Translations under genes and position numbers: made by a program | The notes under the pieces: generated by a model | What the model saw: the letters and a program-made list of their open reading frames with translations, nothing else | What the model was told of the DNA's origin: nothing | Databases searched by the model: none | Part shown: piece after piece, positions 44,518 to 57,619 of the stretch | Layout of the letters: every line of letters starts with the position of its first letter | How positions within the stretch are numbered: the stretch's first letter is position 1 | From: Magnolia sinica | Lineage: Eukaryota; Streptophyta; Magnoliopsida; Magnoliales; Magnoliaceae | Reading direction: 5' to 3' | NCBI RefSeq assembly: GCF_029962835.1 | Contig: NC_080583.1 | Span: 71,285,158 to 71,349,157, forward strand | Length of the DNA: 64,000 nt

Positions 44518-45177
44518 CTAAGGAGAAACGTTGGGGCAGCTGAAACCCTGAGCTAGCAGCTCGTCAATCTGGCTCCTTAGATCTTCCATCTCGCAAGGAG
44601 GCATGCGAAATGGAGGAAGTGATATAGGGGCGGTTCCTAGTTTCATATCGATACAAAAATCTACCGCACGCCTAGGTGGTAGCTCTAGTATCTCTTGAAG
44701 CACTTCGAAAAAGTCTTGAACTACTAGTATTCGCCCAATGGTGGCTTCCACTGTCTCAGCTTCATTTAGAGCCTGCAAGCTCACGAACTCTTGGCGTCTG
44801 CCCTTCCCTTTCAAAGTGAAAGAGGCTTGCCCTAGGACGGATATAGTAACTGTTTTGTCGCGACAATCCATGACTGCACACACTAACGTGAGCAAGTCCA
44901 TCCCAAGGATGATGTCAAACTGTCTGACGGGTATGACAATTAGGTCCACAGTCACCTCGCGATTTGCGAGGGTGATAGGACATGCCCCGCATATCTTATC
45001 TGTTTCCACAAATTGGCCCATAGGGGATGCTACAACTAAGGGGACATGCATCCGAGTTCTGTTCAGTTCTAATCTAGATACAATAACAGAATTAATAAAA
45101 GATAAAGTTGCACCAGAATCGAATAAGGTGAGTACGGGGGTACCGTTAATGTGGGTGGTACCATGGATAGTTTGCAA
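44518..45177 (-). pseudogene. Aspartic protease and N-terminal RT segment of the Tekay element
   Basis: The 219-codon frame has the protease active site LFDSGATLSFI (DSG at 45109-45120), VIPVRQFDIILGMDLL and the following RT lead-in PPFRMPPCEMEDLRSQIDELL. It stops at the TAG that interrupts SPWGAP. The protease would process the Gag-Pol polyprotein. Confidence 0.88.
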
Positions 45178-45184
45178 GGGGTCC

Positions 45185-46220
45185 TGCTCGGCCTCTGTAG
45201 CGACAACTGCATATACTCGGGCCTGGGGAGCCCTCTGCTGAGCTGGGGGTCCCTGTTTAGGCTGCTGGGGCCTGGGCGCTGCCTTAGCTGCTGCTCGGTT
45301 CTACTGGGGGCAGTTTTCTAGTGGCACGCTGCCCTCGTTGACTCTCCTCCTATAATATCGGGCAGTGTGGCCATCCCGTCTGCAGTATTAGCAAAACATC
45401 CTCGGGGGTGTGAGTGGGGCACCTACAGGCTGGGCTCTAAACCTCCCTATTGGAACAGGTGGGTAGGGAGGTGCCTTTCTTGACCTGACTAGGGCGTCTC
45501 GTGCTGGAAGACGGGAGCGGATGGTGTGCTCGAAGTCTTTCTCTACTCGCATAGCCTTGTCCACAAATTCCCTCCTTAAACTTCTCCAACTTATACTCCT
45601 CGTCTTCGAGGGCTTTGGGTACATACTGAGACAACTCGTCAAACTTCGCATCATACTGGGCGACCATCAGGTTTCCCTGTTCCAAATTTAGGAACTATGC
45701 GATCTTCTTGCTCCGGAATGACCGCAGAAAAATATTTCTCCAGGAACCTCATCTTGAAGCCAGTCCACGTCCAGGCATACCCAGCTAGCACGCCTCTTTG
45801 CATGCTGTTCCACCAATTTTTGGCCTCTCCTTCCAATAGATATGTGGCCAAACTGACCTTCTGAGCATCGGAGCACTCTAGGGGCCCCATCACCTTGGCG
45901 ATCCTCACCAACTAATGCTCATTCTGAACCGGGTCAGGCGCTCCTCTGAAAGTCAGTGGACGAAGCCTCATGAAACGATCGAACATGTCGGCGCCTCTCA
46001 CCTCTGCATTGCACGACGTCCCTCCACGGCTTCGCAGGGTATCCATCATGAGAGCGTGCGAATCCTACTATTACTGTATGAAGGTAGCCTGGTGCTGTTG
46101 CATGGTCGCGCCATTTGCGCAAAGGCTGCGAAGGTGGCAGCTCCCGTCAGTGTGTTTGTGTAAGCGGTAGCTGAAGGTTCAGCTGAAGGTGTCCGTCGCT
46201 CGAAATACTGTGATGGCAAC
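45185..46220 (-). pseudogene. Gag of the Tekay element, interrupted by a solo LTR
   Basis: 45651-45911 reads VRIAKVMGPLECSDAQKVS, YLLEGEAKNWWNSMQ and FKMRFLEKYFSAVIPEQE, a Ty3/gypsy retrotransposon gag core. Upstream in another frame is MFDRFMRLRPLTFRGAPDP. The C-terminal part has a degraded zinc knuckle (C*YCRRDGHTARYY near 45350-45400). On the minus strand the N-terminal part begins in 61119-61290 and resumes after the inserted LTR with PSQYFERRTPSAEPSATA (46120-46220). Frameshifts and stops are present. Confidence 0.8.
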
Positions 46221-47528
46221 TATGAGACCCGACCTGAGTTTACATGTGTGCATGTGTGTATGTGAGTATGCATCTCATTCATTTTGGTCCCACGGTCCTA
46301 CCGGTCAAATTCCGCCGACCTGTGACCTTCGGGTAGTGTTTGCGGTCATCCTTAAGTTCGATCAAGTAGACCTGACTCGGATTGATCCAAGACCTATGCC
46401 ATTACGACCGCATCATCGCTGTGGTTCCAACACCACATCTCGTGCATAAATCCAATGTGTACATCAAAAGATGTAGGTTGCGCTCTTTTTGGACCGTTGA
46501 TCACATTTTGATGGGACCCACCTGACTTGCACAATTTTCCATGTACAATTTCCCATACAATCCATGACATCATTACCTAGAAAACCTAGCCCCTATAGCT
46601 AGCCTAGGCTCTAGTTCCTAGACCCCTAGCACATTGGTTTCTCCTCCCAAACTCATCATGAGTTTCTCTTGCCAAGGCAAGCATGCCTTCTCTTTTCTAT
46701 GAAACTCATCATTTCCCTCTTGCTACATCTGTCTCCCTTCTCTCTTTTCTTTTCATTTTCTCTCATTCTCCTTGCTAGAATACCCAAAAATGTCCCACCT
46801 TGGTAGAAAATTTCAGCACCTTCTCCTTCATCTCCCTCCTCATCCAACACTCTACTTTCAATCTTAACCCTACATCCATGATCCTTGGAGTCTAAAGAGT
46901 CCAATGCTACAAGAACCTTGAAGATCCATTAAGGTGGGTGCACTTAACTTAATATTTTCTGATTTTCTTGTGGTAGATTCCCCTTCATCTCATCCTTAGG
47001 AACTTGTGGGGCCCATCAAGTGATGATGGAGGTCCCCCATGTTTCCATGATTGAGGCTAATGGTCTATTCCTTTGCATGCAAGTTCCATGGATGGGGCCA
47101 TTCTTCATGGACCCCATCATGGCATTTTTCCTTGATGCATGTCTTTTAGGGTCATCTAGACCATAAATTTAGGTGGGAAAGACATTTCCACCATTGGATT
47201 GATTCCTAACTCCGTGCATGTGCTAGATATAGATTGTATATGATCTAATGGACGACATGAATGTGTTGTAATGAAGGGAGGACCTCAATAGTGGCGGAGA
47301 TCCTCTCCTGTGGCTGGACCTTCATTTTTCCCTTATTCTATCTTTCATTTCTGATATGTGTGGCCCACTTGAGAGCCCTGGAATATCCAGACCGTCCAAG
47401 CAAGGTGGACGCCCATGGCTGTCCATTCCTTGGACGTTGGCACCCTAATTGCTTCATAGCGGATGTATGATATGGGTTTTATGTAGGGGAATTGGTCTGG
47501 ATGTTTGTGGGGCCCACTGAGGTAAACT
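46221..47528 (+). mobile_element. Left part of a plus-strand solo LTR (split by Athila)
   Basis: It begins TATGAGACCCGACCTGAG, probably TGTGAGACCCG with one substitution, preceded by GCAAC (46216-46220). The matching right part is 57620-61118, ending GGGCATGACA and followed by ACAAC (61119-61123), a target duplication with one mismatch. No gene lies inside. The sequence is GGGCCCAC-rich and contains TTCCATGGATGGGGCC-type words. Confidence 0.65.
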
Positions 47529-48825
47529 CGATTGTTTGCCTCCAAGTGCAGGGGTTCATAAGTAATATCCTGTGAATACAGGGTCGATCCCACAGGGAGA
47601 CGAATTGCGAGAAGGAAAAAATCAAATGCAAAACAAACTAAGTAATAAAAACTAAACTGATGATTTGATTTTGGAATTTTTGAATGGATGTAATTCAACT
47701 GAATAAAATAACACCCAAGCTTCAAAGTTCCACACATAGGTTAATGTTCCAAAATCATGATGACTTGGATAACACAACTAGGATCTGAGCACTATGGTCA
47801 GCCTAATCAGAAAATAAAACAGTTTAAATATTTAATAAATGATATAAAAGATTAGAAAATAATGGATCTGCACCATTGACATATATTCTTAAGCGCCAGT
47901 GATTTTAAGTATTCAATATCTATAGGATAATGAATATCAAAGAAATATAACAGGTTGAGAACATCTCCTATCTAGGAAATCTGATTAATCTAGGGTAAGC
48001 CTATCCATCAATGTGGATCTCATATGATGGAAACATATGGATCTCACAAGAGGATAAAAAAACAAAACCTAAATAATAGATAACATGCATACACCATTCT
48101 TCTTATCATTTAAAACAATCAATCATCATAATCTTAAAGAAATATTAAACCCTTGTGCTTCCCTTCTAGCTTGTGCTAGAGGGAACTTAGAAAAACATAA
48201 TTAAATTGCAGAAATAAAAAGCAACAAGAAAGAAAGAAGAAAAAAAATGCAAATAGAAAAGATCTAAAAAACAACTTTTAAAGCTTTAATAAAACTAAAA
48301 CTTCATTAAAAACCCTAAATATTACTCTTGAATGCTTCTAATAATATTTAAGAATGTCCTAGGAAGCCCTATTTTAAGTAGGGAACTCCAATTTTCGTAC
48401 AAAGTTGAAAAACTCTAGAAAACGCCTCAAATATACGTATTTTTTCAAAATAGACTTCTCACTGCATAGTTCGTTTAAAACAGACTTCTTGCTGCGCAGT
48501 TTTTCAAAATAGACTTCAGAGCTTCATAATACACTTTTCAGGACGATTTCAGGATTCTTCACTTCAAATCTTCGATTCTCTTCATTCCTCGCTTGGTTTT
48601 CTTGGATCTTTGGCATGTGAATTCTTCAATCTTGATCTCCTAAGATCCATCCCTTGCCTTGGTGATTTTTGAGCATCAAATTCTTACTTTTTAGCACCCT
48701 TTTTCAATCTAAGCTCTTAAATTCACCTTGCAACACATACATGAGTAAAATAGAATATTAAGATGATTATGTTCATAAAATTAAGATATAAATGAAAAAA
48801 ATTATGCAATATTTGAGTCTCAACA
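47529..48825 (-). mobile_element. Athila 3' LTR (left copy)
   Basis: This 1,297-bp LTR is nearly identical to 56334-57619 along its whole length (for example GTTCATAAGTAATATCCTG and CAATCATCATAATCTTAAAG). It starts CGATTG where the other copy has TGATTG and ends GAGTCTCAACA. It is followed by CACCCCCCAAGCAGCAT, the complement of the polypurine tract. On the minus strand it begins TGTTGAGACTC. Confidence 0.93.
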
Positions 48826-50184
48826 CACCCCCCAAGCAGCATTTTACTAGTCCCGAGCAAAATAAGCGAAGAAAAATAAAAATAAAAATAAAAATTAATT
48901 TTAAAAATAAAATTAAAATGAAAAAAATTCTAACTACACCACTTTCGCAGGTAATCTCGATTGCATTTAGCATATGCAACAAGCCTTTAAACCCCTAGGT
49001 TTCCCCTAGTGGACGAGTTATAGTCTCGTGAGGGTTTCCAGAAATGTTACCCACAAACATTGAAAATAAGAAAAATATTTCAACACTAAAAAATTTATAC
49101 AATTATGCCCCCATTCATCATATGAATTCCAAAACAAAACAATACTTAACCTAAGTTTGAAGTTAGTTAGAATCTCAATTTTCTAATCCATTACATCCTT
49201 GAGTTCAGAGACTTAATCAAAATTTAGAATAGTTATAACCCAATATCCTTAGGTGCTTCGTGACACTAGTCTAACTTTGAGAAATATGCATATTCCCTAT
49301 CCTAACTCCTTTCAATCATCCCAAGAATATGAAATCTCTAGTTATCTTATTTTTTTAATGACATTTCTTCTTTTATCATCATATCCTCATTATTATAGAC
49401 CACCCTTAAATGAAGATTCCCACCGGATTTGCTTCATAACCTAAGGTATTGTACTTGTAATGGTAACAGTAATGGATACTTAGGTATCCTTACTCCGGAT
49501 TACTGACACGATTGTTATGGCCATTGCATTCATGCTCTATAATAAAAATTTCTTTTTTTCATCACTTTTTTTCCTTCAATATTCTCTCTTTTAAGCATAT
49601 ATCAATAGTACTAGTTCATTCAATCTTGTTTGAATAAAAAATTGTTATTCTAGTTCATATATCATATTCTCACTTAGTTAGCTAGGGTGTATTGTGAATT
49701 CAGTATATCAATTACAACTCGATCACTTTAAACTAGTGATTAGATAATTGAACTCAAGTTTATATATTTTCAGTTATCAGATTTCTGACTACTATCACCC
49801 TAGACTAAGTATTAACTTTGCCTTTGGAATTCGCATAATATCATGTTCACATTCCTGTATATAAACATATTATTTTGAAAATGTTGAAAAAAATTCCCAT
49901 AAACCTTAAAAAAAACTGAAACGTAAAAATAAAAAAATAAAAATAAAATAATAATAATAAATAAACTGAAACCAATAAAAAAAAACTTTCACATGGATGA
50001 CTATCCACACCCCCCAACCTAAAATCTACATTGTCCCCAATGTAATAATAATGTAATACAGAGAATAATAAAAATAAAAGAAAGTGTGGATAGTACCTGC
50101 CATGAAAAACTCGCCTGCTATGTGACACTAAAAAAATTGAATATGATACAAATCCTACACAAATGCTCCGTCAGACCAGGAGCA
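48826..50184 (-). other. Athila 3' non-coding region
   Basis: The stretch between pol and the 3' LTR is AT-rich, with (AAATAA)n-like runs at 48880-48930 and 49925-49965. Many Athila elements carry an envelope-like frame here. None is recognisable, so it is lost or absent. Confidence 0.7.
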
Positions 50185-50721
50185 TCAATCTGAATATTCT
50201 GGCTCATGAAGAGGGAAGGACTCCTCTCCCAAATGAAAGTTTTTCACATAAGGCTTCAATCTCTGACTATTAACCTTGTATACATTGCCATTACATGGAT
50301 TCTCAATTTCAATAGCCCCATGAGTATAAACATTCTTCACAATGAAGGGGCCTGTCCATCTTGATCTTAACTTTTCCAAAAAGAACTGGAGACGATAATT
50401 ATACAATAAGACTTTTTGCTGAGGTTTAAAATTCTTCCTCAGGATGTTTTTGTCATGAAAAGCTTTGGTCCTCTCTTTGTAGATTTTTGAATTTTTATAG
50501 GAGTCTCTCCTCAACTCCTCTAATTCATTCAACTCTAATTTCTTTTGTCCACTTGCTTTATTCATATCAAAGTTTAATTTCTTTATTGCCCATTAGGCTT
50601 TATGTTCTAATTCCATAAGCAAGTGACAAGCCTTCCCATACACCAATCAGTATGGAGACATTCCAATTGGGTTCTTATAAGTAATCCAATAAGCCCATTA
50701 AGTGTCGGATAGTCTGAGGAA
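50185..50721 (-). pseudogene. Athila integrase C-terminal domain
   Basis: The 126-codon frame 50185-50565 reads LNELEELRRDSYKNSKIYKE, FHDKNILRKNFKPQQKVLLY and LRSRWTGPFIVKNVY, the GPF/Y-type C-terminal integrase domain, then KVNSQRLKPYV. The bridge to the integrase core (50566-50721) has stops but retains NPIGMSPY-like and LVYGKACHLLMELEHKA-like text. Confidence 0.85.
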
Positions 50722-51909
50722 TCAATCCTTCCTATCTGGCCTTATAGTTTTCTCTAAAATGTGTTTGATTTCCCAATTAGAAATCTCAGCTTGCCCACTC
50801 GTTTGTGGGTTGTATGGGGTGCTCATTTTGTGCTTGATGTCATATTTCTTCATCAGAGCCTCAAATGTTCTATTACAAAAGTTAGACCCGCCATCACTAA
50901 TGATGGCCTTTGGAGTTCCAAATCTAGAAAAAATATTTTCCTTGAAGAATCGTATGACCACTTTGTTGTCATTGGTCCTACTTGGAACTGCCTCAATCCA
51001 CTTTGAAACATAGTCCATACCAACTAATATATAAAGAAATACAAAAGAAGATGAAAATGGGCCAATAAAATCAATACCCCAATAATCAAATATCTCCAAT
51101 GGTAAAATTGGGGATAAAGGCATCATGTTGTGCCAAGACACTCTTCCCAACCTTTGACATTTATCACGAGCAACACAGAAAGCATGTGTGTCTTTAAACA
51201 TGGTAGGCCAGTAAAAACCACACTGCAGGATTTTTGCAGTGGTTTTCTTAGCAGAAAAATGGCCACCACATGCTTCCATGTGACAAAAAGAAATAACACT
51301 TCGAACTTCATCCTCTGGGACACAACGTCTAAAAATTTGATCAGTCCCATATTTATATAAATACGGGTCATCCCAGAAGAAGTTCCTAACCTCGGTTTCA
51401 AAACGCTTCCTATCTTGTGACTTCCAATGATATGGCATTTTTCCCGTTACAAGATAGTTCACTATATCCGCATACCAAGGCAATTTGGAGATCACAAATA
51501 ATTGTTCATCAGGGAAAGTGTCCTGGATATGTATCTCCTCAGTGGAATCATCTAACACCAATCTAGAAAGGTGATCGGCCACTACGTTTTCTACTCCTTT
51601 CTTATCTTTTATCTCTAAGTCAAATTCTTGGAGTAGGAGGATCCATCTCAAAAGTCTCGGCTTTGCATCCTTCTTAGATAACAAATATTTCAAAGTCGAG
51701 TGGTCCGTGAAAATGACCACTTTGGATCCCAGCAAGTAGGACCTAAACTTATCCAAAGCAAAAACTACTGCAAGTAACTCTTTTTCAGTTGTTGAGTAGT
51801 TCACTTGGGCCGAGTTTAGAGTTCTACTCGCATAGTGAATAACGTAGGGCCGTTTATCTTTCCTTTGGCCCAAAACAACCCCTATGGCATAATCACTTGC
51901 ATCGCACAT
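50722..51909 (-). pseudogene. Athila RNase H and integrase core
   Basis: A 395-codon frame has RNase H motifs ([55 protein letters not shown]). The integrase zinc finger is degraded near [20 protein letters not shown]. Catalytic positions are GIDFIGPF (Asp), [12 protein letters not shown] (Asp) and SGQAEISN (Glu). It is open over this long segment, but bounded by stops on both sides. Confidence 0.9.
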
Positions 51910-52171
51910 TAGTTCAAAAGGAAGTGTCCAATCTGGTGGACGTATAATAGGTGCAGTGGTAAGGGATGATTTAATTTTATTAAAGGCAATTGCACACTCA
52001 TCTGTCTAATTAAATGGAACATCCTTTTGGAAAAGATTAGTCAAGGGTCTAGTAATGACACTAAAGTTCTTGATGAACTTCTATAAAAACTAGCATGCCC
52101 TAGAAGTGATCTAATATCTCTAACAGTTCAGGGAATAGGTAGATTAGTTATAATGTCCAGGTTTGACCGAT

Positions 52172-53563
52172 CTACCTCAATTCCGTTTTTAGAATAACAT
52201 GACCCAAAACAATTCCTTTTTGAACCATGAAATGACATTTCTTCCAATTTAAGACAAGGTGTTTCTCTTCACACCTAGATAAGACAAGAGATAAATTGTT
52301 GAGGCATTCCTCAAAACTACTCTCAAATACAAAGAAGTCATCCATGAAAACCATAAGAAACTTCCCAACCATATTTGAAAAAATACTTAACATACACCGT
52401 TGGAAAGTTGCTGGGGCATTACATAATCCAAATAACATCCGTTTAAAAGCAAACGTGCCAAATGGACAAGTGAACATGGTTTTCTCTTGGTCTTCCAGGG
52501 CTATCTCTATTTGGTTATATTTGGAATATCCATCAAGAAAACTATAGAATGAGTGACCTGCTACCCTCTCTAAAACTTGATCAATGAATGGTAAAGGGAA
52601 AGGGTCCTTCTTTGTGACCTGGTTCAATTTTCTATAGTCAATGCAAACACGCCAACCAGTGGTGACACGTGTTGGTATGAGTTCATTATTAGAATTCTGC
52701 ATAATAGTTATTCCGGATTTCTTTGGGACTACTTGAGTTGGACTCACCCAAACACTATCGGATATTGGGTAGATGATTCCCACATCCAATAATTTGATCA
52801 CCTCATTTTTTACAACTTCCATCATGTTTGGATTGAGACACCTTTGAGGTTGTCTAATTGGTTTGGCGTCCTCATCGAGGTGGATCCGATGGGTGCATAT
52901 AGAAGGGCTTATACCCTTGATGTCAGAAATGGTCCAGCCCAAGGCTCCTTTGTGGTCCCTTAGAACTTTCAACAATTTAATCTCTTGATCCTTCTCTAAA
53001 AATGAAGAGATCACCACAGGATAAGTTTTATTTTCACCTAAGTATACATACTTAAGCTCATTTGGTAGTGGTTTTAAATCAAGCTTTGGAACATTGGTTG
53101 GTGATGGCAGAGGTCGCAAGTCCTCGATAGATAGGATTTGAGTGCGCGGTCTCCATTGGTACATACCAATGTCCTGGGTGGTAGTGCTCTCATTATCATC
53201 AGAAATTTCAGCAAGCACTTTTTCTAAATCAGAAATTTTCAAGTCTCCAATGACTTGAATCAATTCCTCAGTCAGACTAGGTTCTAATTCCTCTTCTTCT
53301 ATCAAGCAGTCCATGAAATTCAACTCATGGATCTCATTATTATCAATGGGCTGCTTACATAGATTGAAAATATTTAGCTCTAGAGTCATGTTACCAAAAG
53401 ACAAGTTCATCATTCCATTCCTGCAATTTATGATTGCATTTGAAGTTGCTAGGAATGGGCGGCCTAAAATGATGGGAACTTGAGCGCTAGCATTTACACA
53501 TGGTTCAGTGTCTAGTACAATAAAATCCACGGGGAAGTAGAATTTCTCCACTTGGACTAGCAC
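52172..53563 (-). pseudogene. Athila protease C-terminus and reverse transcriptase
   Basis: A 463-codon frame begins VQVEKFYFPVDFIVLD and VPIILGRPFLATSNAIINC, the end of the protease. An acidic linker follows, then the RT: WVSPTQVVPKKSG, VCIDYRKLNQVTKKDPFPLPF, TCPFGTFAFKRMLFGLCNAP and the catalytic FMDDF (about 52334-52348). A frame break at its end leaves 51910-52171 in other frames, which still show FKLM-type text joining to the RNase H. Reverse transcriptase copies the element RNA into DNA. Confidence 0.92.
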
Positions 53564-53639
53564 GTCCTCTAAAATTCTCCTTGATCAGCGAGTTAGAGTG
53601 TAATCGTGGTTGGTTTAAGCTCGCCTAACCCCATTTGTT

Positions 53640-54104
53640 TTAAACCGAATAAGGTACTAAGTTGACACTTGCACCCAAATCTAGCAAAGCATGCTCAATT
53701 TGGAAATTTCCAATAATACAAGGAATAGTGGGACTTCCCGGGTCTTTGTATTTGGGTACAACCCTTTGTTGAATGATAGCGCTCACTTTCTCAGTAAGGA
53801 AGGCCTTTTTGTGCACATTTAATTTTCTCTTTACAGTGCACAAGTCCTTGAGATATTTAGCATATGATGGAATTTGTCTAATGGCATCAAGCAGAGGAAT
53901 ATTGACAGTAACCTTTTGGAGCACATCCAACACCTCTTGATATTTCATGGGGACAGTTGGATTCCGAAGTCTAGATGGGAACAGAACTGGAGGCTCATAT
54001 GACTTAGTCTCTTTATCCTTTTGTTGTTGCGACTCTTGAACCATAGCCAGTTCATCATTCTCTTGAGAGAGTGGCTCATCCTCTGGTATTTCTACCAGTT
54101 GCAT
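53640..54104 (-). pseudogene. Athila gag-end and protease N-terminus
   Basis: The 154-codon frame reads PSRLRNPTVPMKYQEVLDVL, VNIPLLDAIRQIPSYAKYLK, KEL/CTVKRKLN-type text and IPCIIGNFQIEHALLDLGAS. This contains the Athila-type protease site D-L-G-A and NLVPYSV. A stop and frame change before 53563 separate it from the protease end. Confidence 0.88.
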
Positions 54105-54155
54105 TATCTTGTTATCAATCTCTTTTCCACTTCTCTAGGTAATGATGGCCTTAGC

Positions 54156-55703
54156 TTATTCATGATGTAGCTCACTTGGATTTGAGTCTCCAATGAAATG
54201 TGTGTTTCTAGGGTTTGGCACAGGTTGAGAAGGAAGGGTGCCTTTTTCCCTAGCATTTAGTTGAGTCTCAATCCTAGCCACAACTATCTTTAATTCCTGA
54301 TTTGATTGGATTAGAGACTGATTCATTTGAGCTTGAGAGTTCATGAATGCGGTCAATGCATCCTCCACAGATGATCGCTTTGGCAGGGGCACATATGGTG
54401 CATTGTTAGGTGCCCCAAAGAAGTTATTTTGTGGAGGCATTTGAGGTGCATTGGGCGCATTAATTTGTGGTCCATTCCTCCAACTAAGATTAGGATGGTT
54501 ACGCCAATTTGGATTATACGTGTTTCCCATTGGTTGCATAACTGACCTTTGGTAGTTATTTATAGCATTTGCTTGATCATGCTCATGCGTGATATTTTGT
54601 ACAACTAAGATTATTGGACAATCCTTTGTGTCATGGTCTGTACCACCACAAATGCTACAAAAATTACCTAAGAAAGTGTTTGCTTTAACCATATCAACCT
54701 TCCTAATTTCTAAGGCTTCGACCTTTCTAGCTAATATAACAAATTTTGCATTAAGGTCGTCTTCTTCTCTTAGGACATAAATCACTGCTTTCTCTCTAGG
54801 AATGGGTCTAGTTTGGTCTGGTTTAATAGAGATATCTCATGTCTGCGTATTCTCTACTAACATATCTAGAAAATCCTGAGCCTTATTATGATCTTTGTAA
54901 AGAAAGGTTCCACCACACATCATCTCTATGAACTAACAGGTATCCATGGTAAGCCTCTTTCGGAATGTATCAATCACGTGTCATGGTTCATAACCATGAT
55001 GTAAACAAGTAATTAGAAGGTTTTTGAAGTGCTCCCAAGCTTGAAAAAACAGTTCATTCCCCTTTTGGGAGAATGATATGATTTCTTATTTTAGTGCATT
55101 TGTCTTGTGCTCGGGAAAGAACTGTTTCAAAAACTCTCTACTTAAGGCTTGCCATGTAGTGATGGTATTAGGTCTTAGAGAGTTGAGCCATGCTTTGGCC
55201 CGATCCTTTAGAGAAAATGAGAATAACCTAAGCTTAAGTACATCCCTATTGCCATTGTTTACTTGTAATGTTGCAATTACTTCCTCAAAGTCCTTGAGGT
55301 GCAAGTAGGGGCTTTCAAAATCTAAGCCATGAAATTTAGGAATTAATTGAATCACACCTGGTTTAAAATCAATGTTCCCTGTGTGAGCAGGGAACACTAT
55401 GCAAGATGGTAAAGTTGATCTCTCAGGGTGTAAATGTTCACGTAAAGTCCGTGGTTGGTTTAACACATTCTTACGAACTTCATTTTCATCCTCAAGAGGA
55501 GGATTATTTTGATTTATAGTTGGACCTGGCAGATTTGGATTTAGATTATCAATTGAGTCTGCCATGAAATCCAAGTGATGTTGAGTGCATCTTCTAAGTG
55601 AATGATCAAGGCCTGGAACTAGTCCCCCTTTAGAGGAGAGGAGATTGTTTTGATCCCTACTCCAACGGGACATAAACCATCCACACCTCAAAACAAATAC
55701 CAC
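54156..55703 (-). pseudogene. Athila gag
   Basis: 55086-55703 carries the Athila gag core: IDFKPGVIQLIPKFHGLDFE, SPYLHLKDFEEVIATLQ, LRLFSFSLKDRAKAWLNSL, TITTWQALSREFLKQFFPE. After a stop at 55086-55088 the text continues with KGNELFFQAWEHFKNLL and MMCGGTFLYKDHNKAQDFL in broken frame. The frame 54156-54785 has the zinc knuckle CSICGGTDHDTKDC (54617-54662) and an Asn/Pro-rich tail. At least three stops are present. Gag would form the particle that packages the RNA. Confidence 0.9.
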
Positions 55704-55740
55704 TAATTCAAATAGTAAGTATGATACTTAAAATAAAAAC

Positions 55741-55975
55741 TTAACCAACAACCCAGGCAGTAAGGCCGACCATGAGGGTTCAATCCACAAAGCAAAATAA
55801 ATCAATAATCTAGGCGGCAGGGCTGACCATGAGGGTTCAATCTACAAAAAAAATCAACAACCCAGGTGGCAGGGGCGATTATGAGGGTTCAATCCAAAAG
55901 TAAAAAAAATCAACAACCCAGGAGGCAGGGCCGACCATGAGTGTTCAATCTACAAAGCAAAAAAATAAATAAATA
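55741..55975 (-). repeat. Tandem repeat of about 52-56 bp in the Athila leader
   Basis: Four units share CAACAACCCAGGnGGCAGGG then CCGACCATGAGGGTTCAAT, followed by A-rich spacers of varying length that end in (AAAT)n. They sit between the primer-binding site and gag. No function is known. Confidence 0.85.
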
Positions 55976-56305
55976 AACAAATAAATAAATAAATCAACAA
56001 AGTAAAACTAATGCAGAAATTAAACTATGCTAATTTGAAAAATAGATTCAGCGGATGATCTTTGTGATCAAACAGCAACTGTAGGACAACCATAGCACTT
56101 GGGTGATAAAATCCCAAGCAGGGCAACCTTATGTCATAGTTAGTGCTTGAAAGACCCAACTGAATTTATTTTCAAAGAAAAAGAAAAGAAGAAAGAAAAA
56201 TAAAAATAAAATAAAATAAAATAAAATAAAAAAATCTACAGAAAATCTGGAGGGTTTAGAAGAAAACTTACCTTAGCTATCTTGCACAGATCTGATCTAT
56301 CTCAG

Positions 56306-56333
56306 TCTCTCCCCGGCAACGGCGCCAAAAACT
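56306..56333 (-). other. Athila primer-binding site region
   Basis: On the minus strand, directly inside the 5' LTR, the sequence reads TTTTTGGCGCCGTTGCCGGG, the hallmark start of Athila internal regions. It is reported to pair with the 3' end of a tRNA (tRNA-Asp in the literature, as I recall). It fixes the element's direction as minus. Confidence 0.85.
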
Positions 56334-57619
56334 TGATTGCTTGCCTCCAAGTGCAGAGGTTCATAAGTAATATCCTGTGAATACAGGGTTGATCCCACAG
56401 GGAGATGAATTGCGAGAAGGAAAAAATCAAACGTAAAACAAAGTAACAAAAATTAAATTAATGATTTGATTTTGGGATTTTTAAATGGATGTAATTCAAC
56501 TGAATAAAATAACACCCAAGCTTCAAAGTTCCACACATAGGTTAATGTTCCAAAATCATGATGACTTGGATAACACAACTAGGATCTGAGCACTATGGTC
56601 AGCCTAATCGGAAAATAAAACAGTTTAAATATTTAATAAATGATATAAAAGATTAGAAAATAATGGATCTGCACCATTGACATATATTCTCAAGCGCCAG
56701 TGATTTTAAGTATTCAATATCTATAGGATAATGAATATCAAAGAAATATAACAGGTTGAGAACATCTCCTATCTAGGAAATCTGATTAATCTAGGGTAAG
56801 CCTATCCATCAATGTGGATCTCATATGATGGAAACATATGGATCTCACAAGAGGATAAAAAAATAAAACCTAAATAATAGATAACATGCATACACCATTC
56901 TTCTCATCATTAAAACAATCAATCATCATAATCTTAAAGAAATATTAAACCCATGTGCTTCCCTTCTAGCTTGGGCTAGAGGGAACTTAGAAAAACATAA
57001 TTAAATTGCAGAAATAAAAAGCAACAAGAAAGAAAGAAGAAAAAAATGCAAATAGAAAAGATCTAAAATTAAAAAACAACAACTTATAAAGCTTTAATAA
57101 AACTAAAAACTCTTTAAAAACCCTAAATATTGCTCTTGAATGCTTCTAATGATGTTTAAGAATGCCCTAGGAGGCCCTATTTATAAGTAGGGAACTCCAA
57201 TTTTCGTACAAAGTTGAAAACCCTAGAAAACGCCTCAAATATTCGACTTCTCGCTGTATAGTTAGTTTAAAACAGACTTCCTACTGTGCAGTTTTTTAAA
57301 ATAAACTTCACAGCTTCATAATACACTTTTTCAGGACGATTTCAGGATTCTTCACTTCAAATCTTCGATTCTCTTCATTCCTCGCTTAGTTTTCTTGGAT
57401 CTTTGGCATGTGAATTCTTCAATCTTGATCTCCTAAGATCCATCCCTTGCCTTGGTGATTTTTTAGCATCAAATTCTTACTTTTTAGCACCATTTTTCAA
57501 TCCAAGCTCTTAAATTCACCTTGCAACACATACATGAGTAAAATAGAATATTAAGATGATTTATGTTCATAAAATCAAGATATAAATGGAGAAAATTATG
57601 CAATATTTGAGTCTCAACA
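56334..57619 (-). mobile_element. Athila 5' LTR (right copy)
   Basis: This 1,286-bp LTR starts TGATTGCTTGCC and ends GAGTCTCAACA on the plus strand, so the minus strand has TGTTGAGACTC...AATCA. It is nearly identical to 47529-48825 apart from scattered substitutions and small indels, pointing to a moderately recent insertion. Flanks AAACT (left) and TTCAC (right) do not form a target duplication. Confidence 0.93.

Noticed and set aside
44738-45241. Plus-strand 167-codon open frame
   Set aside because: It is antisense to the Tekay protease frame, which has clear DSGA and downstream motifs.
49847-50128. Athila envelope-like gene
   Set aside because: The frame is phenylalanine/leucine-rich because of T-rich DNA; no recognisable signal peptide or transmembrane layout of the family was seen.
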